A stretch of DNA of 39,871 nucleotides from Pseudomonadota bacterium (lineage in GTDB: Bacteria; Pseudomonadota; Alphaproteobacteria; Rhizobiales; Xanthobacteraceae): NCBI GenBank assembly GCA_021779635.1, contig JAJYAH010000003.1:1-39871 (forward strand). The letters are read 5' to 3'. The position numbers and the translations under genes are program-made. The notes under the pieces were generated by a model. The model was given only the letters and a program-made list of their open reading frames with translations. It made no database searches and had not been told where the DNA came from. The first letter of the stretch is position 1; each line of letters opens with the position of its first letter. This document shows positions 16,998 to 26,273 of the stretch, one piece after another.

Positions 16998-18245
16998 TCA
17001 CGCCGGTGCGGCCATCCTCGACGTCGATGCGACGATGATCGCGGCGATGATGTTGGCGCCGGCGCTGGCCAGGATTGGCAGCGTGTAACTGTGGCCGACA
17101 TCGAAGGCGAAACCAGCGGCGCTGGGGCCGATCAGGGTGCCGAACGCCACGCTGGTGTAGAGAATACCAATGATGCCGCTGACATTGCGGCCGCCGAAAT
17201 AGTCCATCACCACCGCCGGAAGGACCGCGACCCATCCGCCATAGAACACCCCGTAGACGAATGCAAAGGCGGCCAGCGACCAGATGTTCGTCGCCATCAC
17301 CCACACGGTCAGGGCGAGCGCCATGCCTGCGAACATCAGCAGCAGGGAAAGCTGGCGGCCCATCCGGTCCGCAAGGCCGCCGAGGAAGAAGCGTCCGGCG
17401 GTGCTGCCGACGCCGATCACGCCGAGCAGCAACACGGCTGATGCGGGTGCAACGCCGTGATCCTGGGCGTAGGGCACGAGGTGGACGAACGGGACAAACA
17501 CGCCGAATGAGCAGATCAGGCACGCAGCGTACAAGCTCATGAAACGCCGTGACCGGATCGCGTCGCGCACCGAATTGCCTTCGGGTCGTGCGGGCTGTGC
17601 GCCCGATGGCGGTGGATCGCCGTCGGGACCGAGACCACGGTCGCGCGGATCGTTCTCGATCAGGAGCGCGAGCCCTCCACCGACGACCGCAGAGAGAATG
17701 CCGAGCGCGAGATAGGCCCCACGCCATCCCAGACTCTCGATCAGGAGCGAGGCCAATGGCGGCATCACCAGCGTACCGACGCCGATGCCGCTCACGGCAA
17801 GACCGGAGGCAAAACCGCGGCGTCGGACGAACCATCGCTGCACCGCGCCGATGGCGGGAACATAGGCGCAGCCGACGCCAAGCCCGACACCTAGTCCATA
17901 GGCGGCGTAGACTTCCGGAAGACTGCGCGCCGCGCTTGCGGCAGCGAGGCCAAGGCCGGTCAGGATCATGCCGGCGACGGCGAGACGGCGCGAACCGACA
18001 CGATCGGCGAGGGGGCCGCTGAGGATGCCGAGGCCGAAATAGAGAAATCCGGCGAGCGAGAATACCAGCGACACCGAGCCGCGCGAGGCGGCAAAATCCC
18101 GCTGCAGCGCCTCGACAAAGGCGCTGAACGTGTGAGCGCAGCCAAAACCGACAAAGGTCACGGCGAATGCCGCCAACACGACAAACCAGCCATAGAAGAT
18201 ACGGGGATGGGGCAATGTCGATTCGAGACTCAATGTTACCTCCAT
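16998..18245 (-). CDS. MFS transporter, monocarboxylate/oxalate-formate antiporter type
   Basis: About 415 residues with 12 predicted membrane helices. The opening PRIFYGWFVVLAAFAVTFVGFG and the loop GPLADRVGSRRL between helices 2 and 3 resemble the bacterial monocarboxylate porter/OFA branch of the major facilitator superfamily, whose members move small organic acids. The repeated loop GGLADRMGRQLS in the second half supports a complete two-bundle protein. The ATG at 18245 overlaps the amidase stop by ten bases but has no ribosome site; a TTG at 18233, five bases after a GGAGG at the amidase stop, may be the true start. Co-transcription with the amidase suggests uptake of its substrate or export of its product. 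Confidence 0.9.
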   Translation of the reverse strand: MEVTLSLESTLPHPRIFYGWFVVLAAFAVTFVGFGCAHTFSAFVEALQRDFAASRGSVSLVFSLAGFLYFGLGILSGPLADRVGSRRLAVAGMILTGLGLAAASAARSLPEVYAAYGLGVGLGVGCAYVPAIGAVQRWFVRRRGFASGLAVSGIGVGTLVMPPLASLLIESLGWRGAYLALGILSAVVGGGLALLIENDPRDRGLGPDGDPPPSGAQPARPEGNSVRDAIRSRRFMSLYAACLICSFGVFVPFVHLVPYAQDHGVAPASAVLLLGVIGVGSTAGRFFLGGLADRMGRQLSLLLMFAGMALALTVWVMATNIWSLAAFAFVYGVFYGGWVAVLPAVVMDYFGGRNVSGIIGILYTSVAFGTLIGPSAAGFAFDVGHSYTLPILASAGANIIAAIIVASTSRMAAPA

Positions 18246-19645
18246 GACGCGAGAGAAGGATGGTGGCGATGCCAAGGTGTGGTCCGCTGGAATGCGGCCG
18301 CGGCGCGCACAAGCGTGGCTTCGTCGAGATTGGCAGCCACAAGCTGGAACGCTATCGGCAATCCGGCCGCTGAAAAGCCGCCCGGCAGCGTGATGGTCGG
18401 ATGACCGGTCATGTCGAACGGGCAGGTGTATTGCTGCAATCTGGCAATCAGTTCGGGCTGCTCGCCGAGCGTCCGTATCGTGGCGAGCGTCAAAGGCGCG
18501 AAAGGGTGTACCGGCATCAGCAGCAGATCGATTGTCTCAAACAAGGAGGCGACCTGGCCGCGCAACTCCAGTCGCCGCAGCAGGATTCTTTGGTAGTCCA
18601 CACCGGATAACGCGCGACCTGTATCGAGGACGGAGGCGAGAACGGGACCATATTCATTCTTGCGGGCGGGATAGGTCGTTTCGTGCGCCACCGCAGCCTC
18701 CACGGCGCAGTTCAGAACCCAATCGGTGACGGCCTGCTTGACGTCGGGAAACCGCACCTCGACGATATCAGCGCCAAGTGCGCGTAGTGCATCCATCGCG
18801 TTCGCCAATACCTGCTGTACTGCACCGTCTACACCGTCGCCGTTCCAGGTCGCATCGAGACCGATCCGCAGGCCTTGGATGTCCTGTTCGGCCCCGGCAA
18901 GATAGTCGGGCAAAGGGTCGAGTAATGCCGTTGGGTCTTTAGGATCGCTTCCGGCGATGACGCCAAGCATTGCGCCGGCATCCGCTGCACTGCGGGCGAT
19001 CGGCCCGACATGATCCAGTGTCGCTGCCAGTTCGAACATGCCGTAGCGGCTGACACGTCCCCAGCTTGGCTTCAGGCCGGTCAGGCCGTTGGCGGCGCAC
19101 GGCCAGCGGATCGAACCGCCGGTATCGGAGGCGAGCGCGCCATAGCACAGCCCCGCCGCCGTTGCGACCGCCGGCCCACTGGACGAAATGCCCGGCCAAT
19201 AATCGGCATGCCAAGGGTTCTTCGGCGGCGTCACGGACGGGTGGTGATCGGAATAGGCACCTTCGGTGAGCTGCAGTTTGCCCAACACGACCGCGCCGGC
19301 TTCATTTAGCCGGCGCACCACGCTTGCGTCGTGGTCCGGCCGGTAATTCCTATGGACGACGGTACCGGCGGCCGTCGGATAACCTTTCGTCCAGAACAGA
19401 TCCTTGAGTGCAATCGGAACACCGTGCAGCGGCCCGCGATATCGGCCTGCTGCGATTTCGGCTTGCGCGGCCTCAGCTTGCGCCATCGCCGACTCCGCCA
19501 TGACGTGGACGTAGCTGCCAAGTTCGCCGTCCAGCGCCGCGATCCGGGCGAGTTGCGCACGCGTCACCTCCGGCGGTGAAATTTCGCCCGTCTTGATGCA
19601 TGCCGCGAGTTCGGTGAGTTCAAGATAGTGCAGATCGTCGATCAC
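18236..19645 (-). CDS. Amidase signature family hydrolase
   Basis: A 469-residue serine amidohydrolase. The Ser-cisSer-Lys triad is visible: Lys81 in VPIALKDLFWTKG, cis-Ser154 in WPGISSSGPAVA and nucleophile Ser178 in LASDTGGSIRWPC, with the normal 24-residue spacing between serines. The family hydrolyses amides or carbamates to acid plus amine or ammonia. GatA is unlikely because gatB and gatC are absent and the surrounding genes are catabolic. It is the first gene of an amidase-MFS pair and diverges from the CGNR regulator across a 127-base region with a strong palindrome, so it is probably inducible. The substrate is not readable from sequence. Confidence 0.92.
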   Translation of the reverse strand: MIDDLHYLELTELAACIKTGEISPPEVTRAQLARIAALDGELGSYVHVMAESAMAQAEAAQAEIAAGRYRGPLHGVPIALKDLFWTKGYPTAAGTVVHRNYRPDHDASVVRRLNEAGAVVLGKLQLTEGAYSDHHPSVTPPKNPWHADYWPGISSSGPAVATAAGLCYGALASDTGGSIRWPCAANGLTGLKPSWGRVSRYGMFELAATLDHVGPIARSAADAGAMLGVIAGSDPKDPTALLDPLPDYLAGAEQDIQGLRIGLDATWNGDGVDGAVQQVLANAMDALRALGADIVEVRFPDVKQAVTDWVLNCAVEAAVAHETTYPARKNEYGPVLASVLDTGRALSGVDYQRILLRRLELRGQVASLFETIDLLLMPVHPFAPLTLATIRTLGEQPELIARLQQYTCPFDMTGHPTITLPGGFSAAGLPIAFQLVAANLDEATLVRAAAAFQRTTPWHRHHPSLASWR

Positions 19646-19702
19646 GGTATCCGTTCTCCATCATCGCCACTTGCCTAAGTGTCGCGTCATTCGGATTCTC
19701 GT

Positions 19703-19737
19703 AGAGACACCTCTATATACGATATACTGGTGTCTCT
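19703..19737. promoter_or_regulatory. 35-bp palindromic operator candidate in the amidase/CGNR divergent promoter
   Basis: AGAGACACC at 19703-19711 and GGTGTCTCT at 19729-19737 are perfect nine-base inverted repeats around a 17-base AT-rich centre that itself contains TATAT and ATATA in symmetry; 14 of 17 base pairs in the two arms match. It lies 58 bases from the amidase start and 36 from the regulator start. A further half-site, GGTGTC, sits at 19766-19771 just before the regulator ATG. The regulator next door is the obvious candidate binder. Confidence 0.75.
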
Positions 19738-19772
19738 TGCTGTCAACCATTAATCGTGATTTAGTGGTGTCG

Positions 19773-20366
19773 ATGTCGCGCCAATCGAAACAGTTCCAGG
19801 TTCCTGACGAGCTGGCTCATCTTTATGATTTCGCCAATTCGCTCGACGTCAGGCATTTCACGCACCACGGCGTGCAGCATGTGCAAGGCGATGAACTGAC
19901 CGGGCCGCGGGAACTCGCGGCGTGGATGTCGCAGCGCGGGCTTTCGACCAGGGACAGGAAAATAACGGCCGAGATGTTCGACAGCGCGCTGCAGCTTCGA
20001 GCCAGCATTCGCGCCTATCTTCAATGCGATCCAGCGGAACGGCGTAAGGACAACGAAGCCGTTCGGTCGCTGAACAAGACGATGAAGCTTTTTCCGCTGC
20101 TGGCGGAGGTGCGGGACGATCGCAGCATGGCGCTCGGCCCCGCGCGCGGCGATGCGCTGGGCGGACTCTCCGTTGTCGTCGCCGAGTTGTACGACGGTTC
20201 CATCAAGGGAACTTTGGATCGGCTGAAGATGTGCGCGGCGGAAGAATGCCGCCGGGTATTCTTCGATAGGTCGAAGCCGGCGACGCGGCGGTGGTGCATG
20301 TCTACGCTGTGCGGGAACCGGACTAAGACCCGAACCTATCGCGAGCGCCATCGTGTGGTCGGCTGA
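19773..20366 (+). CDS. CGNR zinc-finger/ABATE-domain transcriptional regulator
   Basis: A 197-residue protein. Residues about 15-145 form the ABATE domain (LYDFANSLDVRHFTHH), thought to bind a ligand, and the C-terminus carries the CGNR zinc finger: Cys154 and Cys159 (CAAEEC), Cys175 and Cys180 (CMSTLCGNR), then TKTRTYRERH. The family is annotated as putative stress-induced regulators, with little experimental work. I chose the ATG at 19773, where similarity begins; an earlier in-frame start would run through the palindrome. It is divergent from the amidase-transporter pair and probably controls both that pair and itself through 19703-19737. Confidence 0.88.
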   Translation: MSRQSKQFQVPDELAHLYDFANSLDVRHFTHHGVQHVQGDELTGPRELAAWMSQRGLSTRDRKITAEMFDSALQLRASIRAYLQCDPAERRKDNEAVRSLNKTMKLFPLLAEVRDDRSMALGPARGDALGGLSVVVAELYDGSIKGTLDRLKMCAAEECRRVFFDRSKPATRRWCMSTLCGNRTKTRTYRERHRVVG

Positions 20367-20483
20367 CTGTCGAGGCGGCATTATTTGCCGGCGCGCCATC
20401 AATCGGGTCGGAACAAAGTTCCCACGTCCAGCGATCAAGCAAACCTTAACTATCTAACACTTTGAGGACGCTCGCTGTCGATC

Positions 20484-20498
20484 TGGCATGCTACTTGC
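20484..20498 (+). promoter_or_regulatory. Sigma-54 promoter candidate for the Flp pilin gene
   Basis: TGGCATG-CTAC-TTGC fits the -24/-12 consensus TGGCACG-N4-TTGC with one change (C to T in the -24 box) and exact spacing. It ends 47 bases before the pilin start codon on the same strand. If real, pilin expression depends on RpoN and an activator not encoded nearby. Confidence 0.65.
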
Positions 20499-20545
20499 GA
20501 GTTCTAAAGGCATCGCGCAGTCAGAAAACCAGGGAAGCGACTACG

Positions 20546-20710
20546 ATGGTACAAGTATTCAAAGATTTTCTTGCCGATGAAACCGCCGCAACCGCGATCG
20601 AGTATGGCTTGATCGCAGCCGGTATTTCGCTGGCGATCATCGCCGTCGTCAACGGGATCGGCGCCAAGCTCAACACGAAGTTCTCTGCGATCAATACTTC
20701 GCTGAAATAA
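20546..20710 (+). CDS. Flp/Fap-family type IVb pilin
   Basis: A 54-residue prepilin: short leader MVQVFKDFLADETA, then the Flp signature ATAIEYGLIAAGISLAII with the Glu-Tyr pair and one hydrophobic helix, ending TKFSAINTSLK. Prepilin peptidase should cut just before ATAIEY. The residue before the cut is alanine rather than the usual glycine. These pilins build the bundle-forming pili of the tad system in attachment, but no tad/cpa assembly genes are in the window, so this is an orphan pilin gene. The ATG at 20546 has an AGGGAAG ribosome site; the frame is open further upstream across the putative sigma-54 promoter, which argues against an earlier start. Confidence 0.9.
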   Translation: MVQVFKDFLADETAATAIEYGLIAAGISLAIIAVVNGIGAKLNTKFSAINTSLK

Positions 20711-20740
20711 CCGCGTCCCAGTGATCGGGAAAAAGTCGGC

Positions 20741-21244
20741 TCATTCGTTGGCGCGATAGTGCCCGGATTTGCCGCCCTTTTTTTCAATCAGGTGAACGCC
20801 CTCGATGCGGACGCCGCGCTCTACCGCCTTGATCATGTCGTAGATCGTCAGACACGCAACCGAGACGGCCGTCAGCGCCTCCATTTCAACGCCGGTCGGA
20901 CCGGTGACTTTCACCTCGGCGCGCACGACGCAGCCGGGGAGGCTTTTATCGGGCGCGATGTCCAGCGTGACTTTCGACAACGCCAGCGGATGACACAACG
21001 GGATCAGCTCCGACGTTCGTTTCGCCGCCATGATGCCGGCGACGCGCGCGGTGCCGAGTACGTCGCCCTTTTTCGCATCGCCCGAAATGATCAGCGCAAG
21101 GGTCGCCTTGCTCATGACGACGCGGCCTTCCGCGACGGCCAGACGTTCGCTCGCAGGTTTGGCTGACACGTCCACCATGCGCGCTTCACCCTTGGCGCCG
21201 ATATGGGTGAGGGCGGAACTGGGTTTGGCGGATTTGCGTGCCAT
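20741..21244 (-). CDS. moaC: Cyclic pyranopterin monophosphate synthase MoaC
   Basis: Converts the MoaA product into cyclic pyranopterin monophosphate, the second step of molybdopterin synthesis. 167 residues, normal length. Family stretches include [53 protein letters not shown], and the active-site region [19 protein letters not shown] followed by [10 protein letters not shown], with the lysine and acidic residues in place. The start codon lies three bases after the trpC stop, so it is translated from the trp operon message. moeA, its pathway partner, lies 13.6 kb downstream on the same strand. Confidence 0.97.
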   Translation of the reverse strand: MARKSAKPSSALTHIGAKGEARMVDVSAKPASERLAVAEGRVVMSKATLALIISGDAKKGDVLGTARVAGIMAAKRTSELIPLCHPLALSKVTLDIAPDKSLPGCVVRAEVKVTGPTGVEMEALTAVSVACLTIYDMIKAVERGVRIEGVHLIEKKGGKSGHYRANE

Positions 21245-21247
21245 ACG

Positions 21248-22069
21248 CTAGCGCGTTCCCGTCGCGCGCGGGGCATCGCCACGCGCAAGCAGTGCGCGGG
21301 TCGCTGCCGCCACATCGGCTTGCCGCATCAGGCTTTCGCCGACCAGGAATGTCGACATGCCGACACGCGCGAGCCGGGCGAGATCGCCGGGTGCAAAGAT
21401 GCCGCTTTCGCCGACCATCAGCCGATCGGCGGGGATCAGCGGCGCCAGAGCCTCGCTGGTCGCAAGCGTGGTCTCGAAGGTTCGAAGATTGCGGTTGTTG
21501 ACCCCGATCATCGGCGAGCGAAGTTTCAATGCACGATCGAGCTCGGCGCGTTCGTGGATTTCGATCAGGACGTCCATGCCGTGCGCCAGGGCCGCGTCCT
21601 CGATGTCCCGGGCCGCGGCATCGTCGAGCGCTGCCATGATGATCAAAATACAGTCGGCGCCGTGGGCGCGGGCCTCGACCACCTGGTAGGTGTCGTAGAT
21701 GAAATCCTTGCGCAGCACCGGCAGAGCAGTGGCGGCGCGGGCCGCCACCATGAAATCGAGATGGCCCTGAAACGACGGCGTGTCCGTCAGCACCGAGAGA
21801 CAGGCAGCACCTCCGGCCTGGTAGGCGCGCGCCAGGTCGGGTGGATCGAAGTCAGCGCGGATCAGCCCCTTGGAGGGCGATGCCTTCTTCACCTCGGCGA
21901 TCAAGGCGTATTCGCCGCTGGCAAGCCTTTCGCGGATCGCCCCGACGAAGCCGCGCGGTGCGGACGCGGCCTTCGCCAGGGCTTCAAGGCTGGCGAGGGG
22001 ATGCGCGCGCTTGGCGGCGGCGATCTCCTCGCGCTTGTAAGCCTCGATCCTGGTCAGGATATCGGACAT
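21248..22069 (-). CDS. trpC: Indole-3-glycerol phosphate synthase
   Basis: Catalyses ring closure of CdRP to indole-3-glycerol phosphate in tryptophan synthesis. A 273-residue single-domain TIM barrel (not fused to TrpF). Active-site stretches are [51 protein letters not shown] and LMVGESGIF, containing the catalytic lysines and glutamate. It follows trpD after 15 bases with an AGGA ribosome site and runs directly into moaC, forming a trpD-trpC-moaC operon. Confidence 0.97.
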   Translation of the reverse strand: MSDILTRIEAYKREEIAAAKRAHPLASLEALAKAASAPRGFVGAIRERLASGEYALIAEVKKASPSKGLIRADFDPPDLARAYQAGGAACLSVLTDTPSFQGHLDFMVAARAATALPVLRKDFIYDTYQVVEARAHGADCILIIMAALDDAAARDIEDAALAHGMDVLIEIHERAELDRALKLRSPMIGVNNRNLRTFETTLATSEALAPLIPADRLMVGESGIFAPGDLARLARVGMSTFLVGESLMRQADVAAATRALLARGDAPRATGTR

Positions 22070-22084
22070 CGTCGGTTCCTGCGC

Positions 22085-23098
22085 TCAGCCGTTCGAGACC
22101 ACGATCAACTGCTTCAGCCGCGCCGCCGCCGCACCACTGTCGAGCGATTGAGTCCCGAGCGCCACGCCTTCCTTCAAATCCCCCGCGCGTCCCGCCACGA
22201 TCAGCGCCGCCGCGGCGTTCAGCAGGGCGACATCCCGAAATGGACCAGGCCTCCCGTCGAGGACGCTCTGCAGCGCGATCGCGTTGGCAGCCGCATCGCC
22301 GCCCTTCAACGCGTCGCCCCCGGCGCGCGGCAGACCGGCTTGCTCCGGAGTAACCTCAAAGGTACGGATCATGCCGTTGTCGAGCGCGGCGACGAAGGTC
22401 GGGCCGGTGAGGGTGATTTCGTCGAGGCCGTCGGAGCCGTGCACGACCCAGGCCGCTTCGGCGCCGAGGTTCTTCAGCACCTGCGCCAGCGGCTGCACCC
22501 ATTGCCGGGAAAATACCCCAACCATCTGCCGCTTCACGCCGGCCGGATTGGACAACGGTCCCAGCAGATTGAAGATGGTGCGGGTTGCAAGCTCGGTGCG
22601 GGTTGGGCCGACGTTCTTTGTCGCCGGATGATGGGACGGCGCGAACATGAAGCCGATGCCAGCCTCGGCGATGCAGCGGCCGACCTGCGCCGGCGTAATG
22701 TCGATCTTGACCCCGAGCGACGACAGCACGTCGGCCGCGCCCGAGCGCGACGACAGCGCGCGATTGCCGTGCTTGGCGACGGGGACGCCGGCGCCGGAGA
22801 CGATGAACGAGGCGCAGGTTGATACGTTGACCGAGCCGGAGCCGTCGCCGCCGGTGCCAACCACGTCAACGGCGTCGGCGGGCGCCTCGACGCGCAGCAT
22901 CTTGGCGCGCATCGCAGACACGGCACCGGTGATTTCATCGACGGTTTCGCCGCGTACGCGAAGCGCCATCAGCAATCCGCCCATCTGCGAGGGGGTAGCC
23001 TCGCCGGACATCATGCTGTCGAACGCCGATGCTGCCTCTTCGCGCGATAGCGTCGCGCCGGTGGCGACTTTTCCGATGATAGATTTGAGGTCGTCCAT
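22085..23098 (-). CDS. trpD: Anthranilate phosphoribosyltransferase
   Basis: Transfers phosphoribose from PRPP to anthranilate, the second tryptophan-pathway step. 337 residues, typical length. The PRPP-binding motif [18 protein letters not shown] and [21 protein letters not shown] are intact, followed by [14 protein letters not shown] and the ARTIFN-type region [15 protein letters not shown]. It is first in the trpD-trpC-moaC run. No trpG lies directly upstream; the preceding gene is ppiD after 149 bases that include a REP-like repeat. Confidence 0.97.
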   Translation of the reverse strand: MDDLKSIIGKVATGATLSREEAASAFDSMMSGEATPSQMGGLLMALRVRGETVDEITGAVSAMRAKMLRVEAPADAVDVVGTGGDGSGSVNVSTCASFIVSGAGVPVAKHGNRALSSRSGAADVLSSLGVKIDITPAQVGRCIAEAGIGFMFAPSHHPATKNVGPTRTELATRTIFNLLGPLSNPAGVKRQMVGVFSRQWVQPLAQVLKNLGAEAAWVVHGSDGLDEITLTGPTFVAALDNGMIRTFEVTPEQAGLPRAGGDALKGGDAAANAIALQSVLDGRPGPFRDVALLNAAAALIVAGRAGDLKEGVALGTQSLDSGAAAARLKQLIVVSNG

Positions 23099-23170
23099 CG
23101 CGTGCTTTCAGAAAAAAGGAACCTCATGGCGAGCAGGCGCTGTTTGCGCCGTCTCGAACCATGAATGCGC

Positions 23171-23214
23171 CATCCTTCGAGACGCGGCCAAGAGGCCACT
23201 CCTCAGAATGAGGG
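23171..23214. repeat. REP-like palindromic repeat between ppiD and trpD
   Basis: The stretch begins catccttcgagacgcggcca and ends ctcctcagaatgaggg, with an inner GGCC-AAGA-GGCC hairpin. I recall this as a widely dispersed intergenic repeat of Bradyrhizobium and relatives (usual form catccttcgagac...ctcctcaggatgaggg). It may act as a transcript boundary before trpD. Confidence 0.7.
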
Positions 23215-23247
23215 CAATTGGTGACTGACCTTCGTTTTCAATCATGC

Positions 23248-25152
23248 TCAATTATTATTGGCACCCGTCACCTGCGCGAAGGCGGTCTCGTTGATGGTGG
23301 TGCCGATCTCCGATTCAAGCTTGACGACGTATTGACCGATCTGCTCATCGCTCAGCCCGCGCTGAAGGGTCTCCTTCAACTTCTTGACGTCGTTCGAGGC
23401 AAGGTCGACCGGCGGCACACTGATGTCGGTTACGCGAAACACGATCCACTCGTTGGCGCCGGCGCCGGCGGTTTGTCCGGCGCCGTCCTTGGCGGTGCGA
23501 AACGCCGCCGCGACGGCAGCGGCGGGCAGACCGGGCGGGGAAGCATCGCGCTTGAAACCGGCTGCGGTTTCGACCTTCAATCCGGCACTTGCCGCCTCGT
23601 CCGCGAGGTTGCCGCCCTGATCGAGCTTTTGAACCATTTCGCCCGCCTTGGTGCGGAGCCGGCTGATGATCTGGTCGTCGCGCCATCGGGCTTCGACCTG
23701 ATCCTTGACCTCGTCCAGGCCGCGTTCGCGTGACGGGATGATCCCGAGAACGTCGTACCAGACATAACCGCCGTTGAACGAGATCGGATCGTTGTCGACG
23801 CCGACATCGCTGGCAAAGGCCTGCGAAACGACATCGAGACCGCGGGGAATGTTGGTCGCCATCTGGCCGTTGAGCTGGCGGCCGGAACGATCGACCGCGT
23901 CGATGGTAACGGCGGTGAGTCCCAGCTTCTGCGCCGCCTCGGTGACACTGGCGCCGCCGCCGCGTTCGTCTTCCATTTTGTCGCGCAGATCGCTCACGGT
24001 CTTGCGCGCGCGCTCGATCGCAATTTCCTTCTTCAGGCCTGCCGCTACGCTTTCGTAGGACGGCGCGACCCCGGGCTCGATCTTGCCGATCTTGACCAGG
24101 GCAACGCCGAAGCTGCCTTGCACCGGCTGGCTGACCTCGCCGGAGGGCAGCGAAAAGGCCGCGTCGGCGATCGCCTGATCGATAATCTCGGATTTGGTGA
24201 TCTGACCGAGGTCGACGTCGGTCGGACTGAGGCCGCGCTCCTTGGCCAGATCCTCGAATGACAATCCGGAGGCGAGGCGGTTGCGTGCCGCCGTGGCTTC
24301 TTCCATGTTCGGGAACACGATCTGCGACACCTCGCGCTTTTCCGGCGTTCCAAGCTTGTCACGGCGGGCCTCGAACAGCTTCCTGGCGTCCTCGTCCGAG
24401 ACTTCCGACCACTTGCCGATGTCTTCCGGGGTAATCGCGACAAAGGCTATTTTGCGATATTCGGGAGCGCGGAACTGGGTCTTGTGATCGTCGAAATAGC
24501 CAGCCAGCGTCTCCGGCGACGGCGGGTCGATCGTGCCGGCCTGGGCGGCTTCCAGTTTAACGTATTCGATCGAACGCTTTTCGTTCTGATAATGGCTGAG
24601 GGCTTCGATCATGACCTTCGGCGGTTCGATGCCGGCCGAGATCGTGCCGGCGATCTGATGCCGAAGCGACACCCGCCGCTGGTCGGCAATATAGCGCTGT
24701 TCGCTAAACCCGAATTGCCGGATCATGGCCTGGAAGCGGGCCGGATCGAATTTGCCGGAGGCTCCCTTGAAGTTGGGATCGCCGAAGATCGTGCGCATGG
24801 TCTCGGCATCGGATTGTCCGAGCCCGAGCCGCCGCGCCTCTTCATCCAGCGTCGCCTCGGCAATGGTCTGCTGCAGCACCTGGCGGTCGATGCCGAAGGC
24901 GCGGGCCTGCTCCATCGTCAACGGGCGGCCGAACTGGCGGCCGATCTGCTGCAACTTGTCAGTGTAGAGCTGGCGGAATTGCTCGGTCGAAATCTCGATG
25001 TGACCGATCTTGGCGAGCGTCGACTGTCCGAACCCCCTGAAGATGTCGGCGATGCCCCAGATGCCGAAACTGATGATCAAAACGCCCATCACGACGGCCA
25101 TTATGGTTTTGCCGAGCCAGTTTGATGAGGCTTTCCGCATTCCTCGAAGCAT
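23248..25152 (-). CDS. ppiD: Membrane-anchored periplasmic peptidyl-prolyl isomerase/chaperone PpiD
   Basis: A 634-residue protein that helps proteins emerging from the Sec translocon to fold. A single N-terminal membrane segment (about 14-34, IMAVVMGVLIISFGIWGIADI) is followed by a SurA-like chaperone region (35-190), a parvulin-type PPIase domain about 270-360 (REVSQIVFPNMEEATAA ... FGVALVKIGKI) and a long C-terminal chaperone part. The parvulin domain is weakly conserved, as in other PpiD proteins, so isomerase activity is doubtful. The ATG at 25152 gives MLRGMRKASSNWLGK. It diverges from tpiA. Confidence 0.92.
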   Translation of the reverse strand: MLRGMRKASSNWLGKTIMAVVMGVLIISFGIWGIADIFRGFGQSTLAKIGHIEISTEQFRQLYTDKLQQIGRQFGRPLTMEQARAFGIDRQVLQQTIAEATLDEEARRLGLGQSDAETMRTIFGDPNFKGASGKFDPARFQAMIRQFGFSEQRYIADQRRVSLRHQIAGTISAGIEPPKVMIEALSHYQNEKRSIEYVKLEAAQAGTIDPPSPETLAGYFDDHKTQFRAPEYRKIAFVAITPEDIGKWSEVSDEDARKLFEARRDKLGTPEKREVSQIVFPNMEEATAARNRLASGLSFEDLAKERGLSPTDVDLGQITKSEIIDQAIADAAFSLPSGEVSQPVQGSFGVALVKIGKIEPGVAPSYESVAAGLKKEIAIERARKTVSDLRDKMEDERGGGASVTEAAQKLGLTAVTIDAVDRSGRQLNGQMATNIPRGLDVVSQAFASDVGVDNDPISFNGGYVWYDVLGIIPSRERGLDEVKDQVEARWRDDQIISRLRTKAGEMVQKLDQGGNLADEAASAGLKVETAAGFKRDASPPGLPAAAVAAAFRTAKDGAGQTAGAGANEWIVFRVTDISVPPVDLASNDVKKLKETLQRGLSDEQIGQYVVKLESEIGTTINETAFAQVTGANNN

Positions 25153-25382
25153 GGGTCCAACTTGTTGTCAGGAGGGAACCGGCTCGCGCCCAAGATGAAT
25201 TCGGTATCGAATTCCGCAAAAGGGCGTCACCGAGTTGATAAAGCATCATAAAGTGGCAGCCGCCTCCTCGCAACCTCGGTCGGAAAGATCAGATGAAGCG
25301 GCTTGGGCGCAAAGCCGGCGTCTGGAACTGACGCCCGCCCTCTGCTAGCGCATGCACCACCACTATTCGCAGGGATACCGAT

Positions 25383-26147
25383 ATGACCGATGCCATCCGG
25401 CCGCTGATTGCCGGCAACTGGAAAATGAATGGTCTCAAGGCCTCGATGGCCGAATTCGAGGCCATGCTCGCCGGTGCGTCCCGGGTCGCCGGCAAGGCCG
25501 ACCTGCTGGTTTGTCCCCCGGCGACGCTGATTGCGGCCTTCGCCGAAAAGGCACGGGGCTCAAATTCGAAGATCGTGGCGATAGGCGCGCAGGATTGCCA
25601 TCCCAAGGCCTCCGGAGCCCATACCGGGGATCTTTCAGCCGAAATGCTGGCGGATGCCGGCGCCAGTGCCGTCATTGTCGGTCACTCGGAGCGGCGCGCC
25701 GATCACGGCGAGAGTGACGCGCTCGTTCGGCAGAAGGCCGAAGCAGCCTGGCGCGCCGGCCTGACCGCCATCGTCTGTATCGGCGAAACCCAACAGCAGC
25801 GTGATGCCGGGCAAACCCTCGAGATTTGCCGTGGGCAGCTCAGCGGCTCGTTGCCGGACGCGGCGAGGGCGGCCAATCTGGTGGTCGCCTATGAGCCGGT
25901 CTGGGCCATCGGCACCGGCCTGACCCCTACCGTCGGAGATGTCGAGCAAATTCATAGCTTTATCCGCGGTGTCCTGACTGTCCGATTTAGCGATGAGGGA
26001 AAGCGGATCCGCATCCTGTATGGCGGCTCGGTAAAACCCTCGAATGCAGCGGAATTGATGGCGGTGGCGAATGTCAACGGTGCGCTGATCGGCGGAGCCA
26101 GCCTGAAAGCGAGCGACTTTCTTGCGATTGCCGGCAGTTGTCCCTAA
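25383..26147 (+). CDS. tpiA: Triosephosphate isomerase
   Basis: Interconverts dihydroxyacetone phosphate and glyceraldehyde 3-phosphate in glycolysis and gluconeogenesis. 254 residues. All catalytic residues are visible: Asn12 and Lys14 ([10 protein letters not shown]), His101 (VIVGHSERR) and Glu171 ([13 protein letters not shown]), plus the phosphate loop [12 protein letters not shown]. Divergent from ppiD across 230 bases. It is followed by secG and pyrG in the same direction, an arrangement common in alphaproteobacteria. Confidence 0.98.
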   Translation: MTDAIRPLIAGNWKMNGLKASMAEFEAMLAGASRVAGKADLLVCPPATLIAAFAEKARGSNSKIVAIGAQDCHPKASGAHTGDLSAEMLADAGASAVIVGHSERRADHGESDALVRQKAEAAWRAGLTAIVCIGETQQQRDAGQTLEICRGQLSGSLPDAARAANLVVAYEPVWAIGTGLTPTVGDVEQIHSFIRGVLTVRFSDEGKRIRILYGGSVKPSNAAELMAVANVNGALIGGASLKASDFLAIAGSCP

Positions 26148-26273
26148 TTAAGCAAAAGCGGTGCGGGGGTGACAATGCCCCGTCGGATCGTGTAACACCG
26201 CGCGAATTCAAACCCCGCAAGCTCAATCAGGCAGCCGGATGCCGGCGTTTCGGGCTTGTGACGGAAGGTCGAG

